A stretch of 64,000 nucleotides of DNA from Chromobacterium sphagni (lineage in GTDB: Bacteria > Pseudomonadota > Gammaproteobacteria > Burkholderiales > Chromobacteriaceae). The notes below the pieces were generated by a model. The model was not told the origin of the DNA, searched no databases, and was given only the letters and a program-made list of their open reading frames with translations. The first letter of the stretch is position 1, and the number at the start of each line of letters is the position of its first letter. A program made the translations under genes and the position numbers. Positions 31,508-41,889 of this stretch are shown one piece after another. The stretch is taken from NCBI RefSeq assembly GCF_001855555.1, contig NZ_MKCT01000039.1:1-64000 (forward strand), written 5' to 3'.

Positions 31508-34048
31508 TCAATCGGTCAGTTTCTTCAATTCGTACAATATTTCCATTGCTTGGCGTGGACTGAGATTGTCCGGGTTTAGTTCCATCAGTCTGTCCAGCGC
31601 CGGATGCGGCTCGGGTTCGGAAGCCGGCGCCGGCGCGGCGAACAGATCCGGCTGCACCCGCGCCGCCGACTGGTTTTCCAGGTCGGCCAGGTGGCGGCGC
31701 GCGTCGCGTATCACCTTGCCCGGCACCCCGGCTAGCTGCGCCACGGCCAGGCCGTAGCTCTGGCTGGCCGGGCCGTCTTCCACATGGTGCAGGAATACGA
31801 TGCGGTCCTTGTGTTCCACCGCCGACAGGTGGACGTTGGCCACCGCCGGATATTCGCCCTCCAGCGTGGTCAGCTCGAAATAGTGAGTGGCGAATAAAGT
31901 ATAGGCGCGGTTCTTTTCAATCAATGCGCGGGCGATGGCCCAGGCCAACGCCAAGCCATCGAAAGTCGAAGTCCCGCGGCCCACCTCGTCCATCAGCACC
32001 AGCGAATGCTCGCTGGCGTTGTTGAGGATGTTGGCGGTTTCGGTCATTTCCACCATGAAGGTGGAACGGCCGCCGGCCAGGTCGTCCGACGCGCCGATGC
32101 GGGTGAAGATGCGGTCTATCGGGCCGATGACGGCGGAGTCGGCCGGCACGAAGCTGCCGACATGCGCCAACAGCGTGATCAGCGCGTTCTGCCGCATATA
32201 GGTGGATTTACCGCCCATGTTCGGGCCGGTGATCAGTAGCAGCTTGCGCTCGTCTGACAGCCGGGTGTCGTTGGCGATGAAGCGCTCCACCTCGGCCTCC
32301 ACCACCGGGTGGCGGCCGGCGACGATTTCCAGCCTGGGTTCGGCGACGAACTCGGGCTCGACATAATTGCCGATGCCGGCGCGCTGGGCGAAGGCCGACA
32401 GCACGTCCAGCGCCGCCACCGCCTGGGCGATCAGCTTCAGCTCGGCGATGTGCGGCGCCAACTGGTCCAGCAGCGCCTCGTACAGCTGCTTCTCCAGCGC
32501 CAGCGAGCGGTCCTGCGCGGTCAGCGCCTTGTCCTCGAATTCCTTCAACTCCGGCGTGATGTAGCGTTCGGCGTTCTTCAGCGTCTGGCGGCGGCGGTAG
32601 TCGTCAGGCACCTTGTCCGACTGCGCCTTGGACACTTCGATGTAGAAGCCGTGCACGCGGTTGAATTCCACCTTCAGCGTGCTGATGCCGGTGCGCTCTT
32701 TTTCGCGCGCCTCCAGCTTCAGCAGGAAATCTCCGCAGTCGGTCTGGATGGCGCGCAGCTCGTCCAGTTCGGCGTGAAAGCCGTGATTGATCACGCCGCC
32801 GTCGCGCAGGAAGGTGGACGGCTCGGGCAGGATGGCGGTTTGCAACAGCTCCACCACCGGCGACCGCTCCGGCAATACCGAGGCCAGCTCCTGCAATAGC
32901 TTGGCGTCCAGGCCGGCGGCCAGCGCCTTGACGCCGGACAGCGCCGTGAGCGAGTCGCGCAGCGCCGACAGGTCGCGCGGGCGGGCGGAGCGCAGCGCCA
33001 CGCGGGCGGTGATGCGCTCGATGTCGGACACTTCGGAGAGTTCGGCGTGGATGTCCTGATGGCGCGCCAGCAGCGCGCGCACCGCGCCGTGGCGGCGGGC
33101 CAGCTTGGCATGGTTGCGCATCGGGTGGTGCAGCCAGTGGCCCAACAGGCGGCTGCCCATGCTGGTGGCGCAGTGGTCGAGCAGGGAGGCCAGGGTGGGC
33201 GAAGCCTCGCCGCGTATGGTTTCGGTCAGCTCCAGATTGCGGCGGGTGGCGGCGTCCATGCGGATCAGCTCGCCGGCGTCTTCCACCGACAGCGCCGAGA
33301 TGTGGGCCGGATTGACTCCCTGGGTGGACTTCACGTATTCCAGCAAGGCGCCTGCCGCTCCCACCGCCACCGGCAGGGTGTCGGCGCCGAAGCCGGCCAG
33401 GTCGCGGGTGCCGAAGTGGCGGGTCAGCGCCAGCTTGGACGATTCGATGTCGAATTGCCACGGCGGCAGCTTCTTCCGGGGGATGGAAATCTGTTCGAAC
33501 GCCGCCAGGCCGGTGTCGTCCGGGATCACCAGCTCGGCCGGCTTCAGTCGTTCCAGCTCGCTGGCCAGCTCTTCGGCGTCGGCCTGCATGACCTTGAACT
33601 CGCCGCTGGCCAGCGACAGCCAGGCCAGGCCCAGCACGCCCTTGACCATGTTCACCGCCAGCACCAGGTTGTCGCGCTTGTCGTCCAGCAGCGCGGCGTC
33701 GGTCAGCGTGCCAGGGGTGACGATGCGCACCACCTTGCGCTCCACCGGGCCCTTGGCCAGCGCCGGGTCGCCGATCTGTTCGGCGATGGCCACCGATTCG
33801 CCCATCTTCACCAGCCGCGCCAGATAGCCCTCGGCGGCGTGGTAGGGGATGCCGGCCATCTTGATCGGCGTGCCGGCGCTGGCGCCGCGCGCGGTGAGGG
33901 TGATGTCCAACAGCCGCGACGCCTTTTCCGCATCCTCGTAGAACAGCTCGTAAAAGTCGCCCATGCGGTAGAACAGCAGCTTGTCGGCGTGGTCGCGTTT
34001 CAGGGCTAGATACTGCTGCATCATCGGGGTGTGCTGGGGCGTGCTCAT
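31508..34048 (-). CDS. mutS: DNA mismatch repair protein MutS
   Basis: Mismatch recognition ATPase, 846 residues. The mismatch-binding Phe-x-Glu motif is in [17 protein letters not shown] (the DFYELF box). The C-terminal ATPase has Walker [14 protein letters not shown], the [12 protein letters not shown] segment and Walker [19 protein letters not shown] short C-terminal tail ends with the family dimer helix. It is divergent from the glycerate kinase gene. Confidence 0.98.
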   Translation of the reverse strand: MSTPQHTPMMQQYLALKRDHADKLLFYRMGDFYELFYEDAEKASRLLDITLTARGASAGTPIKMAGIPYHAAEGYLARLVKMGESVAIAEQIGDPALAKGPVERKVVRIVTPGTLTDAALLDDKRDNLVLAVNMVKGVLGLAWLSLASGEFKVMQADAEELASELERLKPAELVIPDDTGLAAFEQISIPRKKLPPWQFDIESSKLALTRHFGTRDLAGFGADTLPVAVGAAGALLEYVKSTQGVNPAHISALSVEDAGELIRMDAATRRNLELTETIRGEASPTLASLLDHCATSMGSRLLGHWLHHPMRNHAKLARRHGAVRALLARHQDIHAELSEVSDIERITARVALRSARPRDLSALRDSLTALSGVKALAAGLDAKLLQELASVLPERSPVVELLQTAILPEPSTFLRDGGVINHGFHAELDELRAIQTDCGDFLLKLEAREKERTGISTLKVEFNRVHGFYIEVSKAQSDKVPDDYRRRQTLKNAERYITPELKEFEDKALTAQDRSLALEKQLYEALLDQLAPHIAELKLIAQAVAALDVLSAFAQRAGIGNYVEPEFVAEPRLEIVAGRHPVVEAEVERFIANDTRLSDERKLLLITGPNMGGKSTYMRQNALITLLAHVGSFVPADSAVIGPIDRIFTRIGASDDLAGGRSTFMVEMTETANILNNASEHSLVLMDEVGRGTSTFDGLALAWAIARALIEKNRAYTLFATHYFELTTLEGEYPAVANVHLSAVEHKDRIVFLHHVEDGPASQSYGLAVAQLAGVPGKVIRDARRHLADLENQSAARVQPDLFAAPAPASEPEPHPALDRLMELNPDNLSPRQAMEILYELKKLTD

Positions 34049-34091
34049 GGGCGGTCGGGCTCTGCTTGGAATGGTGAGTCAATAAACGGCT

Positions 34092-34115
34092 AACGCCCCG
34101 CAGAACCGGGGCGTT
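34092..34115. repeat. Inverted repeat between divergent mutS and glycerate kinase
   Basis: Stem AACGCCCCG / CGGGGCGTT with loop CAGAAC. It looks like a terminator but lies between two divergent starts, 44 bp before the mutS start and 91 bp before the kinase start. No T-run follows on either strand. Confidence 0.5.
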
Positions 34116-34205
34116 GGAATCGCCGCCATTTTAACGCGTGAGAGCAGGGGTGTCAGCCGCGGCGCTCTGCGGCAGAATGGGAACATTGTCGCCGCGGGAG
34201 CCGCC

Positions 34206-35471
34206 ATGACTGTCTTGTCCCAGCCGGAGGCGCTGTTGCGCCAATTGTTCGATGCCGCCGTCGCCAGCGCCAGGTCGGAATGCCTGATCGCGCATCTGCC
34301 TTCGCCGCCTCGCGGGCGCACCGTGGCGGTGGGGGCGGGCAAGGCCGCCGCGGCGATGGCGCAGGCGCTGGAGCGCGCCTGGCCGGGAGAGCTGTCCGGC
34401 GTGGTGGCGACGCGTTACGGCCATGCGCTGCCGACAGAGCGGATCCGGGTGCTGGAGGGCTCCCATCCGGTGCCGGACGAGGCCGGCTGCGACGCCGCGC
34501 GGCAAATTCTGGCGGCGGTGCGGGGGCTGAGCGCGGACGATCTGGTGATCTGCTTGCTGTCCGGCGGCGGCTCGGCGCTGCTCACGCTGCCGGCAGAGGG
34601 CCTGACGCTGGCCGACAAGCAGGAGATTAGCCGCCAGCTGTTGGCCTGCGGCGCGAGCATCGACGAAATCAACACGGTGCGCAAGCACTTGTCGCGCATC
34701 AAGGGCGGGCGGCTGGCGCTGGCTTGCGCGCCGGCGCGGCTGGTGACACTGGCGATATCGGATGTGGTGGGCGACGACGCGGCGGTGATCGCGTCGGGGC
34801 CGACGGCGGCCGATCCGAGCACTTACGCCGACGCCCGCGGCGTGGCCGCCAGGTATGGCCTGGCGCTGCCGCCGGCGGCGCGGGCGCTGCTGGAGGCGGA
34901 GCCGGACGAAACGCCGAAACCCGGCGACGCGCGGCTGGCGCGCGCCGAATACCGGCTGATCGCCACGCCGCAGCAGGCGCTGGAGGCAGCCGCCGCCCGG
35001 GCGCGCCAGGCCGGCCTCAATGTGCTGTTGCTGGGCGACAGCATAGAGGGCGAGGCGTGCGAGGCGGCGAAAGTCCACGCCGGCATCGTCCGCCAGATGG
35101 TCCGCCACGGCGGGCTGGCGGCGCGGCCGGCGCTGATCCTGTCCGGCGGCGAAACCACGGTGACGCTGAAAGGCCAGGGCAGGGGCGGGCGCAACAGCGA
35201 GTTTCTGCTGGCGCTCGCGCTGGCGCTGGACGGCCTGCCCGGCGTCTACGCCTTGGCGGCCGACACCGACGGCATAGACGGCAGCGAGGACAATGCCGGC
35301 GCGCTGCTTGCTCCGGACACGCTGGCGCGCGCCGCCGCGCTGGGCGTGGATGCCCGCGCGCGCTTGGCCGACAACGACGGCTACGGCTTTTTCGCCGCCT
35401 TGGACGATTTGCTGGTCACCGGTCCTACCCATACCAACGTCAACGATTTCCGCGCCATCCTGGTGTTGTAG
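34206..35471 (+). CDS. Glycerate 2-kinase (MOFRL/GckA-TtuD family)
   Basis: Phosphorylates D-glycerate to 2-phosphoglycerate, linking glyoxylate and tartronate routes to glycolysis. The 421 residues show the family N-domain (VAVGAGKAAAAMAQALERAW, EGSHPVPDEAG, CLLSGGGSALLTLPAEGL, TVRKHLSRIKGG) and the C-terminal MOFRL domain (ILSGGETTVTLKGQGRGGRN, AADTDGIDGSEDNAGA). Gene alone; no glyoxylate carboligase or semialdehyde reductase neighbours are seen. The symbol (gck, ttuD or glxK) cannot be fixed from sequence. Confidence 0.92.
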   Translation: MTVLSQPEALLRQLFDAAVASARSECLIAHLPSPPRGRTVAVGAGKAAAAMAQALERAWPGELSGVVATRYGHALPTERIRVLEGSHPVPDEAGCDAARQILAAVRGLSADDLVICLLSGGGSALLTLPAEGLTLADKQEISRQLLACGASIDEINTVRKHLSRIKGGRLALACAPARLVTLAISDVVGDDAAVIASGPTAADPSTYADARGVAARYGLALPPAARALLEAEPDETPKPGDARLARAEYRLIATPQQALEAAAARARQAGLNVLLLGDSIEGEACEAAKVHAGIVRQMVRHGGLAARPALILSGGETTVTLKGQGRGGRNSEFLLALALALDGLPGVYALAADTDGIDGSEDNAGALLAPDTLARAAALGVDARARLADNDGYGFFAALDDLLVTGPTHTNVNDFRAILVL

Positions 35472-35579
35472 CGTTTCCTCTCCTCATTGCCGGCGGCCAT
35501 GCGCAGAGATGGCCACTTGCCTTGGCATGGCAATGTCAAATGGGTATCCGTCAAGCGCACAGATCAGACTTTGTTCGTA

Positions 35580-35638
35580 TTGACCCGGACAATCTTCAGC
35601 TATTATGATTCATATCAAAGTTTCAGAAATTACTGAAA
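35580..35638 (+). promoter_or_regulatory. Promoter and palindromic operator of the gbsR-cydAB operon
   Basis: TTGACC (35580-35585) and TATGAT (35604-35609) are spaced by 18 bases. Just downstream, over the expected start point, lies TTTCAG-N6-CTGAAA (35621-35638), ending 12 bp before the GbsR-type start codon. This placement suits autorepression by the first gene product. The pairing with that regulator is inference. Confidence 0.55.
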
Positions 35639-35650
35639 ATTGAGAAAATC

Positions 35651-36226
35651 ATGAATACACCACCTCTGGTGCAGGCCTTCGTGCTGCACTTCGGCGAGAT
35701 GGGCAGCCGCTGGGGCATCAACCGCACCGTCGGCCAGATCTACGCCTTGCTGTACGTATCGGAAAAACCGCTGAACGCCGACGAGATCGGCGAGGCGATA
35801 GGCTGTTCCCGCTCCAACGTCAGCATGGGGCTGAAGGAGTTGCAGTCGTGGCGCCTGGTCAGGCTGCAGCACTTCCCCGGCGACCGGCGCGAATACTTCT
35901 CCACCCCGGAAGACGTGTGGCTGATCTTCAAGACCCTGGCCGAGGAGCGCAAGAAGCGCGAGGTGGAGCCGACGCTGACCATGCTGCGCGGCGCCATCAT
36001 GGAAAGCCCGGCCAGCGAGGCGGAGCAGCACGCGCAGGCCAGGATGAAGGAGATGTACCAGCTGATCGAACTGGTCACAACCTGGTTCTCCGACATCCAG
36101 CACATGGACGTGGAAACGCTGCAGCGGCTGATGAAGTTGGGCTCGCAGGTGCAGAAGGTGCTGCAGTTCACCCAATCGCTGTCCAGGCTGGGCAGCCGTG
36201 ATCACGACCGGGAGCACATGGAATGA
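35651..36226 (+). CDS. GbsR/MarR-type transcriptional regulator of the cyd operon
   Basis: 191 residues with an N-terminal winged helix: GINRTVGQIYALLYVSEKPL, then LNADEIGEAIGCSRSNVSMG as the recognition part. The C-half is helical. It matches the GbsR-like group that precedes cydAB in many proteobacteria. ATGA overlap (36223-36226) couples it to cydA, so it is the first gene of the oxidase operon and probably controls it. The signal sensed is unknown. Confidence 0.9.
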   Translation: MNTPPLVQAFVLHFGEMGSRWGINRTVGQIYALLYVSEKPLNADEIGEAIGCSRSNVSMGLKELQSWRLVRLQHFPGDRREYFSTPEDVWLIFKTLAEERKKREVEPTLTMLRGAIMESPASEAEQHAQARMKEMYQLIELVTTWFSDIQHMDVETLQRLMKLGSQVQKVLQFTQSLSRLGSRDHDREHME

Positions 36227-37569
36227 TGACCGAAATCGACCCCGTCACGCTGGCGCGCATCCAGTTCGCCACCAATATCAGTTTTCACATCCTGTTTCCC
36301 ACCATCAATATCGCGATGGCCTGGGTGTTGCTGTTCTTCAAGGTGCGCTTCCGTCAGACCGGCGAGCAGGGCTGGATGGACGCCTACGCCTTCTGGGTGA
36401 AGATCTTCGCGCTGTCGTTCGCGCTGGGGGTGGTGTCCGGCGTCACCATGAGCTTCCAGTTCGGCACCAATTGGCCCGGCTATATGCAGACGGTGGGCAA
36501 TATCGCCGGCCCCTTGCTGGCCTATGAAATCCTGACCGCCTTCTTCCTGGAGGCCGGCTTCCTCGGCATCATGCTGTTCGGCCGCTCGCGGGTGCCGGAG
36601 AAGGTGCACACGCTGGCCACGCTGTTGGTGGCGGGCGGCAACACGCTGTCGGCATTCTGGATCATCGCCCTCAATTCCTGGATGCAGACGCCCGCCGGCT
36701 TCGTGATGCGCGACGGCCGCGCCCACGTGGTGGACTGGCTGCAGGTGATATTCAACCCGTCCATGCCTTACCGCCTCACCCACATGCTGATCGCGTCCGG
36801 GCTGACCGTGGCGTTTTTGATCGCCGGGCTGTCGGCCTACCGCTACCTGAGGGGCGAGTGCGGCCGCGGCGTGATGCTGGCGCTCAAAAGCGGGGTGTTC
36901 CTGGCGGCGCTGCTGATTCCGCTGCAGATGTTCGTCGGCGACATGCACGGCCTGAACACCCTCAAGCACCAGCCTGCCAAGCTGGCGGCGATAGAGGGCA
37001 TCTGGCATACCGAGAAGAACGTGCCGCTGTTGCTGTTCGCGCTGCCCAACGGCGAAACCCGCAGCAACGACTACGCCGTCGCCGTGCCGGAGCTAGGCAG
37101 CCTGATCCTCACCCACAAGTGGGGCGGCGAGATCAAGGGCTTGAACGAGTTCGAGCAGCATCCGCCGGTGGCCAAGGTGTTCTGGAGCTTCCGCGTGATG
37201 GTGGGCATGGGCATGCTGATGTTGCTGGCTTCGTGGCTGGCGGCCTGGCAGCTGAAGAGGCGCGGCGAATTGGCCAAGCCGCTGGCGTGGCTGCTGGTAG
37301 GCATGACCTTCGCCGGCTGGATCGCCACGCTGGCCGGCTGGTTCGTCACCGAGATCGGCCGCCAGCCCTGGCTGGTGACCGGGGTGCTGACCACCGCCCA
37401 GGCGGCCGGCAAGGCCACCGCGCCGATGCTGTTCACCTCGCTGGGCACCTATCTCGCGCTGTACGCGCTGCTGCTCTTGGCCTATATCTCGGTATTGTTC
37501 CACCTGGCGCGCAAGGCCGGCGAGCATGACGCGGCGGGCGAAACCCAACTGAAGGAGAAACTGGCATGA
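36223..37569 (+). CDS. cydA: Cytochrome bd ubiquinol oxidase subunit I, short-Q-loop (CIO-like) type
   Basis: Quinol oxidase subunit that binds the three hemes; reduces O2 to water without proton pumping. The 448 residues are shorter than E. coli CydA (522) because the quinol loop is short (KHQPAKLAAIEG region), typical of the cyanide-insensitive CioA branch. His22 (NISFHILFP) is the expected axial ligand; GRQPW is conserved. About nine membrane helices. Start at 36223 (ATGATG) and stop overlap at both ends couple gbsR, cydA and cydB. Confidence 0.95.
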   Translation: MMTEIDPVTLARIQFATNISFHILFPTINIAMAWVLLFFKVRFRQTGEQGWMDAYAFWVKIFALSFALGVVSGVTMSFQFGTNWPGYMQTVGNIAGPLLAYEILTAFFLEAGFLGIMLFGRSRVPEKVHTLATLLVAGGNTLSAFWIIALNSWMQTPAGFVMRDGRAHVVDWLQVIFNPSMPYRLTHMLIASGLTVAFLIAGLSAYRYLRGECGRGVMLALKSGVFLAALLIPLQMFVGDMHGLNTLKHQPAKLAAIEGIWHTEKNVPLLLFALPNGETRSNDYAVAVPELGSLILTHKWGGEIKGLNEFEQHPPVAKVFWSFRVMVGMGMLMLLASWLAAWQLKRRGELAKPLAWLLVGMTFAGWIATLAGWFVTEIGRQPWLVTGVLTTAQAAGKATAPMLFTSLGTYLALYALLLLAYISVLFHLARKAGEHDAAGETQLKEKLA

Positions 37570-38576
37570 GCGAGGCATACTACCTGCCGGCGATCTTCGC
37601 CGGACTGATGGCGCTGTCCATGCTGGTGTACGTGGTGCTGGACGGTTTCGACCTGGGAGTCGGCATTCTGCTGCCGCTGGCGAAGGACGAAGAGAAAGAC
37701 TTGATGATCGCGTCGATCGGCCCGTTCTGGGACGCCAACGAAACCTGGCTGGTGCTGGGCGCCGGCCTGTTGCTGGTGGCCTTTCCCATCGCCCACGGCG
37801 TGGTGTTCGGCGCGCTTTATCTGCCGGTGCTGGCGATGCTGGTGGGGCTGATTCTGCGCGGCGTGGCCTTCGACTTCCGCGTCAAGGCGCAAGACCCGCA
37901 CAAGCCGTGGTGGAACGCGGCCTTCGCCGGCGGCTCGCTGCTGGCGGCGCTGGCGCAGGGCGTGATGCTGGGCCGCTATCTCACCGGCTTTGCCGACAGC
38001 TCCACCTCCTGGGTGTTCGCGCTGGTGGTAGGCGTCGGCCTGGCGCTGGCCTATGCGCTGCTGGGCGCCTGCTGGCTGGTGATGAAGGCCCATGGCCAAT
38101 TGCAGGCCAAGGCCATCGTCTGGGCCGAGTACGCGCTGTATGGGGCCGGGCTGGCCGTGCTGGCGGTCTCGGTGGTGACGCCGCTGGCCAATCCAGCCAT
38201 CGCCGCCAAGTGGTTCGCGCTGCCGCAGTTCCTGCTGCTGCTGCCGCTGCCGCTGGGCTCGCTGGCCCTGTTCGCGCTGCTGGTGATCAGTCTGCCCAGG
38301 CTGGCGCGGCGCCAGGCCGCCGGCAACGACAGCTTCTGCTGGCTGCCGTTCGCCGCCAGCGTCGGCATCGTGCTGCTGTCGTTCTGGGGGCTGACTTACA
38401 GTGTGTTCCCGGAAGTGGTGCTGGGCAAGATGACCATCTGGCAGGCGGCGGCCGATCCGGAGGCCTTGTGGATAATCCTGTGGGGCGCTGTGGTGGTGCT
38501 GCCATGCATCATCGGCTACACCGCCTTCGCCTACCGGGTGTTCTGGGGCAAGGCCGACAAGCTTAGCTATCAATAG
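37566..38576 (+). CDS. cydB: Cytochrome bd ubiquinol oxidase subunit II
   Basis: 336-residue membrane partner of CydA, with eight to nine hydrophobic helices. It starts MSEAYYLPAIFAGLMALSM and has the conserved VLDGFDLGVGILLP and GPFWDANETWLVLGAG. The ATGA overlap with cydA shows coupling. No cydX-like small ORF was found after it; the terminator follows within 25 bp. Confidence 0.95.
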   Translation: MSEAYYLPAIFAGLMALSMLVYVVLDGFDLGVGILLPLAKDEEKDLMIASIGPFWDANETWLVLGAGLLLVAFPIAHGVVFGALYLPVLAMLVGLILRGVAFDFRVKAQDPHKPWWNAAFAGGSLLAALAQGVMLGRYLTGFADSSTSWVFALVVGVGLALAYALLGACWLVMKAHGQLQAKAIVWAEYALYGAGLAVLAVSVVTPLANPAIAAKWFALPQFLLLLPLPLGSLALFALLVISLPRLARRQAAGNDSFCWLPFAASVGIVLLSFWGLTYSVFPEVVLGKMTIWQAAADPEALWIILWGAVVVLPCIIGYTAFAYRVFWGKADKLSYQ

Positions 38577-38596
38577 TCTGACAATCCGTTTGCCGG

Positions 38597-38628
38597 AAAA
38601 TGGCGCGCCTGATGGCGTGCCATTTTTT
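38597..38628 (+). terminator. Terminator of the cyd operon
   Basis: Stem AAAATGGCGCGCC / GGCGTGCCATTTT (imperfect at one position) followed by TTTTTT on the plus strand. Confidence 0.85.
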
Positions 38629-38676
38629 CATGGCAGCCATGATGATTCGTGCATAAAGACGCTTGCCGTAAATATA

Positions 38677-38694
38677 TTGACATATTAATGTAAC
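38677..38694 (+). promoter_or_regulatory. Possible Pho box upstream of ugpB
   Basis: TTGACAT-ATTA-ATGTAAC resembles two 7-bp PhoB half-sites (consensus CTGTCAT) separated by 4 bp; five of seven bases match in the first half and four or five in the second. It lies 74 bp before the ugpB start in AT-rich sequence. ugp is a Pho regulon operon in E. coli. Confidence 0.4.
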
Positions 38695-38767
38695 GTTCTC
38701 GTCATTTCATGCGGCCACAATCCGCCGCTTGATGCCCTGCCGCACCCACGATAAAACGGAGAAACCG

Positions 38768-40096
38768 ATGAGCGTTGCCCTGAGCCGTTCCGCCCGCCGC
38801 GCCCAAGCCCTGGCCCCCCTGTTGCTGACGCTGGCGCTGCCGGCCCATGCCCTCACCGAAATCCAGTTCTGGCATTCGATGGACGGCGCGTTGGGCGACC
38901 GCGTCAACGCCATCGCCGCCCAGTTCAACGCTTCGCAGAAAGATTACAAGGTGGTGACGGTGTACAAGGGCCAGTACGACGAGTCGCTGGCCGCCGCCAT
39001 CGCCGCCTACCGCAGCGGCAACGCGCCAGCCATCGTCCAGGTGTTCGAGGTGGGTACCGCCACCATGATTCAGGCGAAAAAGGCGGTCAAGCCGGTATAC
39101 CAGGTGATGGCCGACGCCGGCGAGAAGCTGGACGAGAAGGCCTTCATTCCGGCGGTGGCCAGCTATTACGCCGACGCCAGGACCGGCCGTCTGTTGTCCT
39201 TGCCGTTCAACAGCTCCACGCCGGTGCTGTACTACAACAAGGACGCGTTCAAGAAAGCCGGCCTGCCTGACGCGCCGCCCAAGACCTGGCCGGAGCTGGC
39301 CGCCGCCGCCGCCAAGCTCAAGGCTTCCGGCATGCGTTGCGGCTACAGCACCGGCTGGCAGGGATGGGTGCAGCTGGAAAGCTTCAGCGCCTGGCACAGC
39401 CTGCCGTTCGCCAGCCTGGACAATGGCTTTGGCGGCAGCAAGGCGACGCTGGAATTCAACAACCCCATCCAGGTCAAGCACATCGAATTCCTGGCCAGGA
39501 TGGCCAAAGACGGCACTTTCAGCTACGCCGGCCGCAAGGATGAGGCCACGCTGAAGTTCTACAGCGGCGAGTGCGGCATCATGACCGGCAGCTCCGGCTC
39601 GCTGGCCAATATCCGCCAGAACGCCAAGTTCGCCTTCGGCATGGGCATGATGCCCTACGACCCGGCGGTGAAGGGCGCGCCGCAGAACGCGCTGATCGGC
39701 GGCGCCAGCCTGTGGGTGATGGCAGGCAAGAGCCCGGCGGAATACAAGGGCGTGGCCAGGTTCTTCACGATGCTGACCAGCCCGGCGGTGATGGCCAAGT
39801 GGCACCAGGACACCGGCTATCTGCCGGTGGTGACCTCGGCTTACGACCTATCCCGCAAGCAGGGCTTCTACGACAAGAACCCGGGCGCCGACATCGCCAC
39901 TCGCCAGATGTTGAACAAGCCGCCCAAGTCCTATACCCGCGGCCTGCGCCTGGGCTATATGCCGCAGATCCGCACCGTGATGGACGAGGAGCTGGAAGAC
40001 GTGTGGACCGGCAAGAAAACCGCCAAGACGGCGCTGGACAACGCGGTGCTGCGCGGCAACGACCTGCTGCGCCGCTTCGAGAAGACGGCCAACTGA
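38768..40096 (+). CDS. ugpB: sn-Glycerol-3-phosphate ABC transporter, substrate-binding protein
   Basis: Periplasmic binding protein, 442 residues. Sec signal peptide ([19 protein letters not shown]) then the mature start [18 protein letters not shown], as in UgpB. Other family landmarks: [18 protein letters not shown] and [23 protein letters not shown] precedes the ATG at 38768. First gene of ugpB-A-E-C-Q, which imports glycerol-3-phosphate and glycerophosphodiesters as phosphorus and carbon source. Confidence 0.95.
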   Translation: MSVALSRSARRAQALAPLLLTLALPAHALTEIQFWHSMDGALGDRVNAIAAQFNASQKDYKVVTVYKGQYDESLAAAIAAYRSGNAPAIVQVFEVGTATMIQAKKAVKPVYQVMADAGEKLDEKAFIPAVASYYADARTGRLLSLPFNSSTPVLYYNKDAFKKAGLPDAPPKTWPELAAAAAKLKASGMRCGYSTGWQGWVQLESFSAWHSLPFASLDNGFGGSKATLEFNNPIQVKHIEFLARMAKDGTFSYAGRKDEATLKFYSGECGIMTGSSGSLANIRQNAKFAFGMGMMPYDPAVKGAPQNALIGGASLWVMAGKSPAEYKGVARFFTMLTSPAVMAKWHQDTGYLPVVTSAYDLSRKQGFYDKNPGADIATRQMLNKPPKSYTRGLRLGYMPQIRTVMDEELEDVWTGKKTAKTALDNAVLRGNDLLRRFEKTAN

Positions 40097-40155
40097 TTCC
40101 GATCCAGAACGGGCGCGCCGCGCAGGCCGCCCGTTGTTCCTGACGAGCCTCGCAG

Positions 40156-41037
40156 ATGCAAAACCGCACCCATTTTCCCCAGCGCTGGCTGGGGCTGGCG
40201 CTGATGGCCCCGCAGCTGGCCATCACCGTCGTGTTCTTCCTGTGGCCGGCGCTGGAGGCCTTGTGGCAGTCGGCGCAGCAGCAGGACCCGTTCGGCCTGT
40301 CCAGCGAGTTTGTCGGCCTGGCCAATTTCAGCCAGCTGTTCCGCGATCCGCTGTATCTGGGCACTTTTGAAACCACGCTGCTGTTCAGCGCGCTGGTCAC
40401 CATCATCGGCATGGGCAGCGCGCTGCTGCTGGCGGTGATGGCCAACCAGATCACGCGCGGCCGCCGCGCCTACCAGACCATCCTGATCGCGCCTTACGCC
40501 ATCGCGCCTTCGGTGGTGGCGGTGCTGTGGCTGTTCCTGTTCAATCCCAGCCTGGGCTGGATCAGCTATCTGCTGCGCGGAGTCGGCTACGAGTGGAACC
40601 ACGCGCTCAACGGCGGCCAGGCCCTGCTGCTGGTGGTGCTGGCCTCGGCCTGGAAGCAGATCAGCTACAACTTCCTGTTCTTCTACGCCGGCCTGCAGGC
40701 GATTCCTGCGTCGCTGATCGAGGCGGCGGCGATAGACGGCGCCGGCCCGGTCCGGCGTTTCCGCGACTTGGTGTTTCCGCTGTTGTCGCCCACCAGCTTC
40801 TTCCTGCTGGTGGTCAATCTGGTGTACGCCTTCTTCGACACGTTCGCGGTGATAGACGCGGCAACCGGCGGCGGCCCGGGCAAGTCCACCGAGACCATGA
40901 TCCTCAAGGTGTATCTGGAAGGCTTCAAGGGCCTGGACCTGGGCAGCTCCGCCGCGCAGTCGGTGGTGCTGATGCTCATCGTCGGCGCGCTGACGCTGGT
41001 GCAGTTCCGTTATGTGGAAAGAAAGGTGCAGTACTGA
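40156..41037 (+). CDS. ugpA: sn-Glycerol-3-phosphate ABC transporter, permease UgpA
   Basis: 293-residue inner-membrane permease with six helices. The ATPase-contact EAA loop reads [20 protein letters not shown]. The N-terminus [20 protein letters not shown] is typical of the MalF/UgpA class. Its stop overlaps the ugpE start (TGATG). Confidence 0.95.
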   Translation: MQNRTHFPQRWLGLALMAPQLAITVVFFLWPALEALWQSAQQQDPFGLSSEFVGLANFSQLFRDPLYLGTFETTLLFSALVTIIGMGSALLLAVMANQITRGRRAYQTILIAPYAIAPSVVAVLWLFLFNPSLGWISYLLRGVGYEWNHALNGGQALLLVVLASAWKQISYNFLFFYAGLQAIPASLIEAAAIDGAGPVRRFRDLVFPLLSPTSFFLLVVNLVYAFFDTFAVIDAATGGGPGKSTETMILKVYLEGFKGLDLGSSAAQSVVLMLIVGALTLVQFRYVERKVQY

Positions 41038-41876
41038 TGGTAGAAAACCGCAAGGGGCTGGATCTGTTCTGCCACGCCATGCTGATCGCCGGCGCGCTGG
41101 TGGTGGCCTTTCCTTTATATCTGATGCTGATCGCCGCCACCCAGAGCGCCGATCAGGTGACGCAGGTGCCGCTGTCGCTGCTGCCGGGCAGCCGGCTGTG
41201 GGAAAACCTGAACACCGTGCTGTGGTCCGGCAGCGGCGGGCTGGCGGTGCCGCTGGCGCGCACGCTGTGGAACAGCCTGTTGATGGCGCTGTTGATCGCG
41301 GCGGGCAAGATCTCCATCTCGCTGCTGTCGGCCTACGCCATCGTCTATTTCCGCTTCCCGCTGCGCAGCGTCGGCTTCGCGCTGATCTTCGCCACGCTGA
41401 TGCTGCCGGTGGAAGTGCGCATCTTCCCGACGGTGGAGGTGGTGACCAAGATGGGGCTGATCAACAGCTACACCGGCCTGACGCTGCCCCTGATCGCTTC
41501 CGCCACCGCCACCTTCCTGCTGCGGCAATTTTTCATGACGCTGCCCAAGGAGCTGGTGGAGGCGGCGCGGGTGGACGGCGCTGGACCGATCCGCTTCCTG
41601 ATCGACATCGTGCTGCCCTTGTCGCGCACCAATATCGCGGCGCTGTTCGTGATCACCTTCATCTACGGCTGGAATCAGTACCTGTGGCCGCTGTTGGTCA
41701 CCCACGACCCGGCGATGTCCACCGCGGTGATCGCGATCAAGGGCATGCTGGGCGAGGGCGCCACCCAGTGGCATCTGGTGATGGCGGCGTCCCTGTTGAC
41801 GCTGCTGCCGCCGCTGGCGGTGGTGATAGGCATGCAGCGCTGGTTCGTCAAGGGCCTGGTGGACAACGAAAAATGA
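41037..41876 (+). CDS. ugpE: sn-Glycerol-3-phosphate ABC transporter, permease UgpE
   Basis: 279-residue partner permease of the MalG/UgpE class with six helices. The EAA loop reads [19 protein letters not shown]; the conserved [15 protein letters not shown] and [11 protein letters not shown] are present. Start taken at 41037 inside the TGATG overlap. Confidence 0.95.
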   Translation: MVENRKGLDLFCHAMLIAGALVVAFPLYLMLIAATQSADQVTQVPLSLLPGSRLWENLNTVLWSGSGGLAVPLARTLWNSLLMALLIAAGKISISLLSAYAIVYFRFPLRSVGFALIFATLMLPVEVRIFPTVEVVTKMGLINSYTGLTLPLIASATATFLLRQFFMTLPKELVEAARVDGAGPIRFLIDIVLPLSRTNIAALFVITFIYGWNQYLWPLLVTHDPAMSTAVIAIKGMLGEGATQWHLVMAASLLTLLPPLAVVIGMQRWFVKGLVDNEK

Positions 41877-41889
41877 GAGGGGCTGCCAG

